Below, piece after piece: positions 42,190-51,079 of a DNA stretch of 51,079 bases. The DNA comes from Chitinophagia bacterium. GTDB taxonomy: Bacteria; Bacteroidota; Bacteroidia; Chitinophagales; Chitinophagaceae. Made by a program: the position numbers and the translations under genes. The DNA lies in the NCBI GenBank assembly GCA_021324175.1, contig JAJPJP010000324.1:1-51079 (forward strand), in the 5' to 3' direction. Position 1 is the first letter of the stretch. Each line of letters opens with the position of its first letter. The notes below the pieces were generated by a model. It did no database searches, had not been told where the DNA came from, and saw only the letters and a list, made by a program, of their open reading frames with translations.

Positions 42190-44250
42190 GTGGGACCCGC
42201 ACGTGCCGATTTGCTGAAAAAAGAACTTGGAATTTTTCTTTTCAAGGATCTCCTGGAACATTATCCGCTAAGACATATCGACAAAACGATCATTACGCCC
42301 ATTAGCCAAATAGGTGCAGACACAGACTACGTGCAGGTTTCCGGCCAACTGATCAATCTTTCGGTCGTTGGCCACAACAGGTCCAAAAGACTCGTGGGTT
42401 CGCTGAAAGACGGGTCCGGTGAACTGGAATTAGTCTGGTTTAACAGCATTGCCTGGATTCAGAAAAGCCTAAGACCTGGAAATCAATACCTGGTATTCGG
42501 CAGAGCCGGCTTTTATCAGGGCTTGCCGCAGATCACCCACCCGGAAATCGAATCTGTATTATCGGAATCGCCTACAGTGAAAAATCATCTCGAACCTGTT
42601 TATCCAAGCACCGAAAGACTCAAGTTGAAAGGTTTAGGGGGCAGGCAAATGGCAAAGTTGACAGAATCGCTCTTTCAGCTCTTATCGGAAAATGATATAC
42701 CTGAGATCATTCCGCGCCAAATAATGGGAATTCTAAAATTGGCGCGCCGATTTGAATCATTGCGCCAGATACATTTTCCGGACAATCCAGAAATCTACGC
42801 GCGATCAGTATATCGTCTGAAATTTGAAGAATTGTTCGTCGCGCAAATGCGCATTGGTTTGATCAAATCGAACAGGCACCGATATTCCCAGGGCATCGTC
42901 TTCGATCACGTGGGAATCTTGTTCAATAAATTCTATGGCGACAAACTCCCATTTGAGTTGACCAAGGCGCAAAAAAGGGTTTTGCGCGAAATCAGGGGCG
43001 ATACAGCCAATGGAAGGCAAATGAACCGGCTCCTTCAAGGGGATGTAGGGAGCGGCAAAACCATCGTAGCCCTACTGTCCATGCTGCTGGCAGCTGACAA
43101 TGGATTCCAATCCTGCTTTATGGCGCCAACCGAGATTCTTGCCAGGCAACATTTCGACACCATCCGCTCGATGCTGGGCGACTTGCCCGTGAGCATCAGG
43201 TTATTGACCGGTTCCTCTAAGGGCAGGGAGCGCAAGCAAATCCTCGATGAACTGGCAGGCGGTGCCGCGACTATCCTGGTCGGCACACACGCTGTTATAG
43301 AGGAAGTGGTGGTTTTCAAAAATCTGGGACTTGCGATCATTGACGAGCAGCACCGTTTTGGAGTCGAACAACGATCCAGGCTTTGGAAAAAATCACAGCT
43401 GCACCCGCACATTCTGGTAATGACAGCAACACCGATTCCCCGGACCCTTGCCATGACCGCTTACGGCGACCTGGACTACAGCGTCCTGGATGAACTCCCT
43501 CCGGGAAGGCAACCCGTTATCACTGCCCATCGTTATGATAATAACCGATCCCAGGTGATGGATTTTATCAGGGCAGAAGTGAGCAAAGGGCGGCAGGCCT
43601 ATTTAATATTCCCGCTGATCGAAGAATCAGAAAAAGTGGACTATGAAAGCCTCATGCAGGGCTATGAGAATGTCAAAGCCTATTTCCCAGAACCAAAATA
43701 CTGGATAAGCCTGGTGCACGGTAGGCAAAAATCTGAAGTTCGGGCGATCAATATGAAGCGCTTTGCAGAACATGATACCCAGATCATGGTAGCCACGACG
43801 GTTATTGAAGTGGGGGTCGATATACCTAATGCAACAGTGATGGTCATTGAAAGCGCAGAGAGGTTTGGCTTGTCTCAACTTCACCAATTGAGGGGAAGAG
43901 TGGGGCGTGGTGCGGAAAAAAGTTTCTGTATTCTGCTTTCCGGTTCCAAACTGGGCAAAGAATCGATGGAAAGATTGAAAATTATGACTTCTACGAACGA
44001 CGGTTTTAAGATCGCCGAAAAGGACCTGGAACTTCGGGGACCGGGCGACATATCAGGTACCAGGCAGAGCGGAGAGCTGAACTTCAAACTGGCCAGCATT
44101 GTGGAAGACAGGGAACTGCTGATGGTTGCCAGGGAAATGGCGGAGTCTATCCTGAAGCAGGATGCCGAGCTAAGCTTGCCGGAACATATTTTGTTGAAGA
44201 AGCATTTAAGTATCGAGGCTGGCCAGACCCAATGGAGCAAGATATCGTGA
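42190..44250 (+). CDS. recG: ATP-dependent DNA helicase RecG
   Basis: From GTG 42190 the product is 686 residues, close to the family's usual ~690-700. RecG reverses stalled replication forks and processes recombination intermediates. Wedge/OB region about 40-150; Walker A LLQGDVGSGKTIVALLSM; DEQH box IIDEQHRFGVEQR; TATPIPRTLAMT; motif VI-like QLRGRVGRG; C-terminal TRG-type segment with ELRGPGDISGTRQSG. The coding frame clearly continues upstream of 42190 (codons for LETPIEYLKGV, part of the N-terminal hairpin region), but no ATG, GTG or TTG lies between it and the in-frame stop at 42115. A rare start such as ATC 42139 or ATA 42157 is possible. Confidence 0.93.
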   Translation: MGPARADLLKKELGIFLFKDLLEHYPLRHIDKTIITPISQIGADTDYVQVSGQLINLSVVGHNRSKRLVGSLKDGSGELELVWFNSIAWIQKSLRPGNQYLVFGRAGFYQGLPQITHPEIESVLSESPTVKNHLEPVYPSTERLKLKGLGGRQMAKLTESLFQLLSENDIPEIIPRQIMGILKLARRFESLRQIHFPDNPEIYARSVYRLKFEELFVAQMRIGLIKSNRHRYSQGIVFDHVGILFNKFYGDKLPFELTKAQKRVLREIRGDTANGRQMNRLLQGDVGSGKTIVALLSMLLAADNGFQSCFMAPTEILARQHFDTIRSMLGDLPVSIRLLTGSSKGRERKQILDELAGGAATILVGTHAVIEEVVVFKNLGLAIIDEQHRFGVEQRSRLWKKSQLHPHILVMTATPIPRTLAMTAYGDLDYSVLDELPPGRQPVITAHRYDNNRSQVMDFIRAEVSKGRQAYLIFPLIEESEKVDYESLMQGYENVKAYFPEPKYWISLVHGRQKSEVRAINMKRFAEHDTQIMVATTVIEVGVDIPNATVMVIESAERFGLSQLHQLRGRVGRGAEKSFCILLSGSKLGKESMERLKIMTSTNDGFKIAEKDLELRGPGDISGTRQSGELNFKLASIVEDRELLMVAREMAESILKQDAELSLPEHILLKKHLSIEAGQTQWSKIS

Positions 44251-47200
44251 GGGTGCTGAGTGGCATATTTGATTTTAATTCATTAAATTGTAAAAAAGAA
44301 ACTTTGTTCAGAAAACTCGCGATAGTTCTTCTTCTGTTCATTGCCGGCGCCCTGAAAATCAACGCACAAAACGCAGGAATTTCAACTCTTCAGTTTGTAG
44401 AAAACAAGGGCCAGTGGGATCCCCGCATCAAATACAGGGCGGCCATGCGCAATGGAGCCTTCTTCCTTCACAATGATGGATTTAGCGTCTTGGTACAGGA
44501 TGAAAAGGACCTGGAAAAGATTCACCAAGCTCACCATGGAATTCTTGCACGCTCAGGTACCGCCGCGAGCCGATCGAGATCGGATTCGACTGGAACTGCC
44601 AGTAGCGGGATGATTCTTCATTCCCATATGTACCGCGTCACGTTCGACCATGCAAATGACAACCCGGAGATCGTTCCTGAAAAGCCAATTGAAACTTACA
44701 ATAACTATTTCCTCGGCAGCGATCCGTCGAAATGGGCACCACATTGCAGAATATTCCAGGCGATGACATACAGGAATATATATCCGAATATAGACCTCCG
44801 CTATTATGCCGAAAATGGTATGCTTAAGTACAATCTCATCGTCCATCCTGGTGGCAACCCGGATAATATTTCATTGAGATATGACGGTGCCGACCGGCTC
44901 ATTGCAAAAAATAAAACATTACAAATCAAGACCTCTGTAGGGATATTGACGGAAAAAATTCCGCTCTCATACCAATTTTCTTCTGAGGGAAGGACCGATG
45001 TCGAATGCCGGTACCAACTCGTGGGCAAGAATACAATCAAATTCAGGTTGAATAGCTATTCTCCCGATCAAACGCTTGTCATTGATCCAACGGAGGTTTT
45101 TTGCTCTTTTTCGGGAAGTGCTGCTGATAATTGGGGTTTTACGGCTACTTATGGCCCTGACGGAACAATGTTCATTGCAGGAATTGTTTCCGGTCTCGGC
45201 TACCAGGTCACTACAGGTGCTTTTCAATCAGGTTTTGCAGGAGGCACAGCCGGCAGTAATTCCGAAGCCTGGGACATAGGCATCATGAAATTTAATCAAT
45301 CCGGAAGCACAGTCGACTATGCGACGTGCCTGGGCGGCCCCGGTAACGACTATCCTCATAGCCTCATTTCCGATGCTGCAGGCGAACTGGTCGTTTTTGG
45401 ACGCACGGAGTCGGGCACCGACTTTCCCCTGAATCCCGTAAAAAACAAATTCGGTCCATGTGGGTCCAGGGATATTTTCGTAACAAAATTTAATGCAACC
45501 GGAACGGCGCTGATCGGGTCCATATTGATTGGTGGCAGCGGAGATGACGGCGTTAATATTGAGGACCAAGACGAGTGTGATAACTGCATCGGACTGAATT
45601 CGCTGGTTCGCAATTATGGGGACTGGTCCCGCGGGGAGGTCATTTTGGATGGCGGCGGAAACATCCTGATTGCCACCTGCACCCAATCGCAGGATTTCAA
45701 AGTTCTAAACGCGTTTCAACCGACTTTCGGCGGGGGACTTCAGGATGGTGCAGTGGTCAAACTTGACCCTTCATGTCAGAATGTATTATTTAGCACCTTC
45801 CTTGGCGGCAGCCATGATGACGTCGCTTTTGTCATGGACCTCGACCCGATTACCAATGAAATTTTTGTCGGCGGAAGTACGGCAAGTGCTGACTTTCCGG
45901 GAGTTAATGCTAGCGTAGTTCAGCCTGCCAAGGCTGATAGCATCGATGGTTTCGTGTCAAGAATTTCGGCAAACGGCTCAACTCTCATCGCCTCAACTTT
46001 TCTTGGGACCTCGGGAATTGACATGATTTACGGGCTAAAATTTGATAAGTTCGGCTATCCCTACGTAATGGGTACAACGACAGGCACCTGGCAGGTTACG
46101 CCAAACGTGGCATACTCGAACGCAGGATCAAAACAATTTATAACCAAACTGGATTCCAACCTTTCAAAAATCGTTTATTCAACGACGTTTGGGTCGGCCA
46201 ACGCAGCGCGGCCAAATATTTCTCCTGTCGCTTTCCTCGTTGACCAATGCCAAAACGTCTATGTATCCGGCTGGGGGGCCTTCTACCGTGAATCTGAGCC
46301 ATACGATCTCCAGGGAACTCTTGGGATGCCCACGACCAGCCCGGCAATCGGCGGATTGAAGACAAATACCGATAACCATGATTTTTACTTTATCGTGATC
46401 AAGCGGGACGCTTCGGGATTGCTATTTGGTAACTTTTTTGGGCAGGATGATACGAAGCACAACAGCGCAGACTGGTGCTGCAGTGAGCACGTGGACGGTG
46501 GTACCAGTCGGTTCGATAAGCAGGGAACAATTTACCAGGCTATTTGCGCTAATTGTGTCGATCATTCGGTCCATTTTCCGACGTCTAATGGCGCACGGTA
46601 TACACAGAATGGGGCGGTCTCAGGTGCTGGATGCAACGAAGCCGCCCTCAAAATCGCTTTTAATTTTTCGGGCGTTTCAGCCGGACCGCGGTCCCTCATT
46701 AATGGAAGGCCGGATTCATCTGGCTGCATAACACTAATTCCAACATTGGAAGACACAGTACTCAATGCACGAAGCTATATCTGGAGCTTTGGAGACGGAA
46801 GTCCGGACACGGCAACAGTCAGCTCGCAGGTGACTCATCAATATGCCAACACTGGAACCTATCTCGTCAGGTTGATTGCGATTGATTCGACTTCCTGCAA
46901 TATCAGCGATACAGCCTTTATACACATTTATGCGCGAAATGACCCGGCCAATGTGGCCTTTGTTGACACCAAGTTGCCCCCCTGCGAGTCGTTGACCTAC
47001 CAGTTTAGCAATAGCTCAACAGCTCCTGCGGGTAAGCCTTTCTCCAATACTTCATTCATCTGGGATTTCGGCGATAACAGCGTCCAGGATACGACCGGGA
47101 CGACGACAATTACCCACACTTTTGGGGCACCGGGCAGTTATAAAGTACGCCTCATATTGTTGGATACCAGCTACTGTAACAGCCCGGATACTGTGACCAA

Positions 47201-47990
47201 GACGCTCAATGTATCGCCGCTTGTCAAGGCTCAGTTCATTGCCCCGCAAACGGGCTGCGCGCCTGACTCGGTCCAATTTAACAACACCTCCGCGGGAGGC
47301 CAGCAATTTTTCTGGAGTTTTGGCGACGGTTCAACTTCTACGGACCCCAGCCCGGGTCATTTATATCCAAATACCGGCACCTACACGATCAAGCTCGTAG
47401 TCGTGGATTCCAACACCTGTAATATCATCGACTCCGCGCAGGCGATGATTTCTATATACAGTAAACCCCATGCAGCGTTCACTACTGCGCCAGTGCCTCC
47501 AATAGTCAACACGCCGAATGTCTTCACAAACCTTTCTACAGGCGGCGTGTTGTACAAATGGTTTTTTGGCGACGGCGACACGGCGACTACCACTAACACT
47601 ACCGATAGCGTAACACACCAGTTCAATAGCACAGGGACTTTCAATGCGTGCCTGGTTGCCTATAACCAATACGGTTGCACCGACACGGCTTGCCTGGCAG
47701 TCCAGTCAGTTATTACGCCGCTGCTGGATGTGCCTAATGCGTTTACGCCTGGTCGATTTGGCGACAATGGCATCGTTAAGGTCAGGGGATTCGGTATCAG
47801 TCAGCTGGTATTCAGAATTTATAATCGCTGGGGGCAAAAGGTATTTGAAAGCAATGACGTCAATATCGGGTGGAACGGTACCTATAAGGGAAATCCCCAG
47901 CCAATGGACGTTTATGCGTACACCGTGGAAGCAGTTTTCTCAGATGGAACAAAGGCGACAAAAAAAGGAGATATAACCTTGATTAGATAG
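44232..47990 (+). CDS. Large secreted PKD-repeat protein with T9SS type B sorting domain
   Basis: 1252 residues. Start at 44232 overlaps recG by 19 bp; a later start (for example TTG 44303) would give a cleaner signal peptide, whose hydrophobic core is LAIVLLLFIAGALKINAQ. An N-terminal DUF7948-like domain (FVENKGQWDPRIKYRAAMR) is followed by several beta-propeller (SBBP) repeats, at least four PKD domains with the typical WSFGDGS/WDFGD core (about 850-1140), and the C-terminal gliding-type domain (VPNAFTPGRFGDNG ... NRWGQKVFES ... DVYAYTVEAVFSDG). The C-domain directs export by the type IX system and surface attachment. Adhesive or polymer-binding role inferred. Confidence 0.87.
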   Translation: MEQDIVRVLSGIFDFNSLNCKKETLFRKLAIVLLLFIAGALKINAQNAGISTLQFVENKGQWDPRIKYRAAMRNGAFFLHNDGFSVLVQDEKDLEKIHQAHHGILARSGTAASRSRSDSTGTASSGMILHSHMYRVTFDHANDNPEIVPEKPIETYNNYFLGSDPSKWAPHCRIFQAMTYRNIYPNIDLRYYAENGMLKYNLIVHPGGNPDNISLRYDGADRLIAKNKTLQIKTSVGILTEKIPLSYQFSSEGRTDVECRYQLVGKNTIKFRLNSYSPDQTLVIDPTEVFCSFSGSAADNWGFTATYGPDGTMFIAGIVSGLGYQVTTGAFQSGFAGGTAGSNSEAWDIGIMKFNQSGSTVDYATCLGGPGNDYPHSLISDAAGELVVFGRTESGTDFPLNPVKNKFGPCGSRDIFVTKFNATGTALIGSILIGGSGDDGVNIEDQDECDNCIGLNSLVRNYGDWSRGEVILDGGGNILIATCTQSQDFKVLNAFQPTFGGGLQDGAVVKLDPSCQNVLFSTFLGGSHDDVAFVMDLDPITNEIFVGGSTASADFPGVNASVVQPAKADSIDGFVSRISANGSTLIASTFLGTSGIDMIYGLKFDKFGYPYVMGTTTGTWQVTPNVAYSNAGSKQFITKLDSNLSKIVYSTTFGSANAARPNISPVAFLVDQCQNVYVSGWGAFYRESEPYDLQGTLGMPTTSPAIGGLKTNTDNHDFYFIVIKRDASGLLFGNFFGQDDTKHNSADWCCSEHVDGGTSRFDKQGTIYQAICANCVDHSVHFPTSNGARYTQNGAVSGAGCNEAALKIAFNFSGVSAGPRSLINGRPDSSGCITLIPTLEDTVLNARSYIWSFGDGSPDTATVSSQVTHQYANTGTYLVRLIAIDSTSCNISDTAFIHIYARNDPANVAFVDTKLPPCESLTYQFSNSSTAPAGKPFSNTSFIWDFGDNSVQDTTGTTTITHTFGAPGSYKVRLILLDTSYCNSPDTVTKTLNVSPLVKAQFIAPQTGCAPDSVQFNNTSAGGQQFFWSFGDGSTSTDPSPGHLYPNTGTYTIKLVVVDSNTCNIIDSAQAMISIYSKPHAAFTTAPVPPIVNTPNVFTNLSTGGVLYKWFFGDGDTATTTNTTDSVTHQFNSTGTFNACLVAYNQYGCTDTACLAVQSVITPLLDVPNAFTPGRFGDNGIVKVRGFGISQLVFRIYNRWGQKVFESNDVNIGWNGTYKGNPQPMDVYAYTVEAVFSDGTKATKKGDITLIR

Positions 47991-48007
47991 TTAGTGATGA
48001 TCGCATT

Positions 48008-49045
48008 ATGAAAGAAGTCAGAATTATGTTATTGATTGCCGCATTGGCAACGTGCGGCGCTGCCGGCGGCCAGGATTTGCATTTCTCCCAATGGTATAAC
48101 GCGCCCCTTATTACCAACCCCGCCAACACAGGTTTCATCCCAGACGCAGACTACCGCCTGGGCGCCAATTATCGCGATCAATGGTCATCGATCATGACAG
48201 AGCCATATAAGACGATGAGCATCTGGGGGGATGCCCAACTTTTTCGCAACAGGATCGAAAATGGCTGGCTGGGTCTGGGTGGAGTATTGCTGAGAGATGA
48301 AGCCGGCTCGGGCAATCTGACTTCAACTGAAGCCTATGCGTCGTTAGCCTATCACCAGATGCTCGGCCTGAGCAGCTTGCTGACGGCTGGTTTTAATGTG
48401 GGCTGGATAAATAAACGGATCAACAGTACCAACCTAAAATTTCCGGACCAGTTTGACGGAAAATTTTTTGACAACACGCTTCCAACTTCCGTTCAGATCG
48501 ACGTACCGAATGTCAGCCTTTTCGACATGCAGGTGGGGATGAACTATGCTTATTTTCCGACCAATCGCATGTATATCAACGGCGGATTCTCGGTGTGGCA
48601 TCTTAATCATGCGAGGGAATCTTTCTTCAGCACTGACCCCTCGGGATTCGATAGCAAATTGCCGTCACGGTATATTGGTTTTCTAAACGCAAGTTTCAAG
48701 ACGGCAGACCTGGTCATCATCAACCCGATGGCCTACTATACGAACCAGGCGGGTTCTTCGGAGATGGTGCTTGGCATGAATGCGCAGTATAACCTGTCAA
48801 GCGATGGTGATCAACAGGTAATCGGTGGGTTATATTTGCGGGTGGGCGACGCCGTTATACCGATGATCGGTTTTGTTTATAAAAACATCCGGCTGATGTT
48901 CACTTATGACGCGACAATTTCGTCGTTGAGAAATACCAACAATGGCTTTGGCGCCTGGGAGTTCTCGCTCATAGAATATGGCAATTACAGCAACTCCTAC
49001 AACGGCAGTGAGCGTCAATCGCTTTGCCCAAACTTCAAAAACTGA
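48008..49045 (+). CDS. PorP/SprF-family type IX secretion membrane protein
   Basis: 345 residues with a signal peptide and the family's opening QDLHFSQWYNAPLITNPANTGF (the 'hfSqf...p...NPA.tG' motif), then an outer-membrane beta barrel with GANYRDQW and many aromatic strand ends. PorP/SprF proteins are paired with T9SS type B cargo and anchor or export it. It starts 17 bp after the cargo gene's stop, so the two almost certainly form an operon. Confidence 0.92.
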   Translation: MKEVRIMLLIAALATCGAAGGQDLHFSQWYNAPLITNPANTGFIPDADYRLGANYRDQWSSIMTEPYKTMSIWGDAQLFRNRIENGWLGLGGVLLRDEAGSGNLTSTEAYASLAYHQMLGLSSLLTAGFNVGWINKRINSTNLKFPDQFDGKFFDNTLPTSVQIDVPNVSLFDMQVGMNYAYFPTNRMYINGGFSVWHLNHARESFFSTDPSGFDSKLPSRYIGFLNASFKTADLVIINPMAYYTNQAGSSEMVLGMNAQYNLSSDGDQQVIGGLYLRVGDAVIPMIGFVYKNIRLMFTYDATISSLRNTNNGFGAWEFSLIEYGNYSNSYNGSERQSLCPNFKN

Positions 49046-49131
49046 TGGTGACCAACAAAGCGTGCCAGCCATGGTTGTTCGTCGCCGAAGCATTCATCTT
49101 TATTTTTGCGACTTTTGCATAAAGCCGCCGT

Positions 49132-50553
49132 ATGCTGACGAGTTCACAGAATCAAAATATAACCGACCTTCATATCCGCTCCTTCCGGGATATCGTAGGT
49201 GACGAAAATGTTCTTCTCGAACCGGGCGCGCTTGACCGCTATGCCCATGATGAAACGGAAAACCTGCACTTTCTTCCGGACCTTGTCCTTAAACCCAGAA
49301 CGCCTGAAGAAATTGCAGAAATAATGACCATATGCAATGCAAATCGAATTGCCGTGACGCCGAGGGGTGCCGGCACGGGTCTGAGCGGAGGCGCGTTGCC
49401 GAATTTGGGCGGAGTATTGATCTCGCTCGAGCGAATGAATTCAATCCTGTTGATAGATGAAAAAAATCTGCAGGTGACGACTGAGCCGGGCGTCATCACT
49501 GAAGTTTTGCAGGATGCCGTGCGCGAAAAAGGCTTATTTTATCCACCCGATCCAAGCAGCCGCGGCTCATGTTTCATTGGCGGAAATATTGCGGAGAACA
49601 GCGGTGGTCCAAAAGCTGTAAAATACGGCGTCGTGAAGGACTATGTGCTGAACCTGCAGCTCGTCCTTCCCACAGGCGAAATCATCTGGACTGGAGCCAA
49701 TGTGCTAAAAAATTCCACAGGCTACAATTTAACGCAATTGATCGTTGGAAGTGAGGGTACTTTGGGCATTGTCACAAAGATCGTTTTGAAATTGATTTCG
49801 CTTCCCCGCTATGATTTGCTGATCCTTGTCCCGTTCCGATCTTTGGAACAGGCCGCCGATGCGGTAAACCAGATTTTCCTTGCCGGTATCGTACCCAGCG
49901 CGCTCGAGCTCATGGAAATCGACGCCCTGAAAATCACAAGTGCTTCCCTTGGCAGTAACCTTGTACCGGTTTCAGATGACATCGAAGCTCATCTTATCGT
50001 CGAATTGGATGGAAATCATATCGAAATTTTAACACAGCAAATGGAAACCATTGCGGATCTGCTATCGAAGTATGATATTGAGGAAATATTTTACGCCGAT
50101 GATACCCGTCAAAAAGCGGAGTTGTGGAAAATGAGAAGGAGCGTGGCGGAGGTAGTAAAAATGGCGGGATATACGATCGAAGAAGACACCGTGGTCCCCA
50201 GGGCAGCATTGCCCGACCTGGTCCGTGCTATCAAAAAATTGGGCAGGGAACATCATTTTGAAAGCGTCTGTTATGGGCACGCCGGTGATGGAAACCTGCA
50301 CATCCGAATAAAAAAAAATGGAACCGTTAATAGTTTTGACAATGACGAAATGACGGCCTGTTTGCGATCTTTATTTGAGGAGGTTCACAGACTTGGCGGA
50401 ACGATTAGCGGAGAGCATGGCATAGGATTGGTGCAAAAGCCTTTTATTGACATCGTTTTTGGTAAGAAGCAAATCCAGTTGATGCGGGAAATAAAAAAAG
50501 CTTTCGATCCTAACAATATTTTAAACGCAGGAAAAATTTTTGACGCATACTAA
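49132..50553 (+). CDS. FAD-binding oxidoreductase (GlcD-like glycolate/lactate dehydrogenase subunit)
   Basis: 473 residues. FAD-binding PCMH domain: VLKPRTPEEIAEIMTIC, VTPRGAGTGLSGGALPN, and the FAD-contact segment GSCFIGGNIAENSGGPKAVKYG (about 145-165). C-terminal FAD-linked oxidase domain with YGHAGDGNLHIRI and SGEHGIGLVQKPF, matching D-lactate/glycolate dehydrogenase-type enzymes. Cytoplasmic, probably oxidising an alpha-hydroxy acid. No GlcE/GlcF subunit genes follow in the window. Confidence 0.9.
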   Translation: MLTSSQNQNITDLHIRSFRDIVGDENVLLEPGALDRYAHDETENLHFLPDLVLKPRTPEEIAEIMTICNANRIAVTPRGAGTGLSGGALPNLGGVLISLERMNSILLIDEKNLQVTTEPGVITEVLQDAVREKGLFYPPDPSSRGSCFIGGNIAENSGGPKAVKYGVVKDYVLNLQLVLPTGEIIWTGANVLKNSTGYNLTQLIVGSEGTLGIVTKIVLKLISLPRYDLLILVPFRSLEQAADAVNQIFLAGIVPSALELMEIDALKITSASLGSNLVPVSDDIEAHLIVELDGNHIEILTQQMETIADLLSKYDIEEIFYADDTRQKAELWKMRRSVAEVVKMAGYTIEEDTVVPRAALPDLVRAIKKLGREHHFESVCYGHAGDGNLHIRIKKNGTVNSFDNDEMTACLRSLFEEVHRLGGTISGEHGIGLVQKPFIDIVFGKKQIQLMREIKKAFDPNNILNAGKIFDAY

Positions 50554-50583
50554 CTGTTATGTTTGTATCATAAATCACTAAGC

Positions 50584-51079
50584 ATGTTCAAAAAAATAAT
50601 TATCGCTTGCATACTGATGAGCCCGGGTCTGCTGAGCTTTGCGCAGGAGCACAGTCCCGGCCGAATGAATACATATAGCGACGAATCACCCGTTTTTGGC
50701 CTGACAAAGGAAAATCTTTTTGCGGGAGGAGGAGTCGCATTCGGCTATAACGGATGGGACTTTAATGCCGGCATCACCCCCGAAATTGGCTATACACTTG
50801 CGTCCTGGTTCGACGCTGGGGTCCTGGTAAATCTGAACTATACCTCGGAGCGTGCTGACCCTTACTATGTATACAACAATGACATCCGTCAGCGTAGTTT
50901 CAACTATGGCATAGGCGCATTTGCGAGGATTTACCCGGTAAATTTCCTTTTTTTCCAGCTGGAGCCGGAATATAATTGGGTCGCCTATAATGCTAAAGAC
51001 ATGAGCAGCGGCGAAACAGCATCGGTCACCACGCAAGCCGCCAGCTTCCTGGCCGGGATAGGATATTCGCAGCGCATAA
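50584..51079 (+). CDS. Outer-membrane beta-barrel protein, partial
   Basis: Starts at ATG 50584 and runs off the window after 165 codons. Signal peptide (MFKKIIIACILMSPGLLSFAQ), then alternating beta strands (LFAGGGVAFGYN, FNAGITPEIGYTL, SFNYGIGAFARIYPV, FFQLEPEYNWVAY), as in small outer-membrane OmpA/OprF-like barrels of Bacteroidota. C-terminus not visible. Confidence 0.75.
   Translation, partial: MFKKIIIACILMSPGLLSFAQEHSPGRMNTYSDESPVFGLTKENLFAGGGVAFGYNGWDFNAGITPEIGYTLASWFDAGVLVNLNYTSERADPYYVYNNDIRQRSFNYGIGAFARIYPVNFLFFQLEPEYNWVAYNAKDMSSGETASVTTQAASFLAGIGYSQRI

Noticed and set aside
1-51079. CRISPR arrays, insertion sequences, rRNA genes
   Set aside because: No regularly spaced repeats, transposase genes with inverted ends or rRNA segments were seen. 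No integrase gene is in the window either; it should lie left of position 1.

Overview
The window comes from a Bacteroidota chromosome, most likely the family Chitinophagaceae. Evidence for this: TAnnTTTG-type -7 promoter boxes, a type IX secretion cargo protein with a gliding-type C-terminal domain followed by a PorP/SprF protein, a TonB receptor with a carboxypeptidase-like N-domain, head-GIN adhesin-like proteins, and the efp-accB-accC cluster. The genus cannot be named from the sequence.

Region 1 (1-7603) is the right-hand end of an integrated element, probably a prophage. A leftward early operon (3344 down to 1) runs from a Cro-like regulator through about ten very small, tightly packed genes to a RecT-family annealing protein cut by the window edge. 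A divergent XRE repressor (3460-3981) faces it. The intervening DNA carries two identical-pattern operators (GGAA-N5-TTCC, 30 bp apart) on top of a leftward promoter. Next come AT-rich accessory genes: two exported proteins, a 45-aa ORF, a candidate small RNA and a lipoprotein trypsin-like protease. The element ends at a 3' tRNA fragment (anticodon CAT; 7604-7645), which reads as an attachment site; the tRNA's own terminator follows. The intact tRNA, and possibly the integrase, should lie to the left of the window.

Region 2 (7650-30531) is mostly core chromosome: a small exported protein, two tandem head-GIN proteins, a TPP riboswitch driving a TonB receptor (predicted thiamine uptake), BlaI/BlaR1-like regulators, rhodanese, PASTA protein, Ddl, ferredoxin, acyl-CoA reductase, HtrA-type protease, a GH13 enzyme, IspH, AccC, AccB, EF-P, a thioredoxin-like protein, an esterase, and an ATP-grasp plus GCS2-type ligase pair. 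EF-P has arginine where most homologues have the modified lysine.

Region 3 (30536-42060) is an exopolysaccharide locus in two divergent arms. The leftward arm holds a stand-alone receiver, a phosphoglycosyltransferase with a degenerate receiver-like N-domain, and glycosyltransferases; a further leftward glycosyltransferase sits apart next to the divergent centre. The rightward arm holds a Wzc-like protein with altered kinase motifs, a glycosyltransferase, a 34-aa membrane protein, an O-antigen-ligase-like polymerase and a half-length TolC-like protein. No Wza-type exporter or Wzx flippase is seen.

Region 4 (42115-51079) holds recG (no ordinary start codon at the expected place), a 1252-aa PKD/T9SS type B protein, PorP/SprF, a GlcD-like FAD oxidoreductase and the start of an outer-membrane beta-barrel protein.
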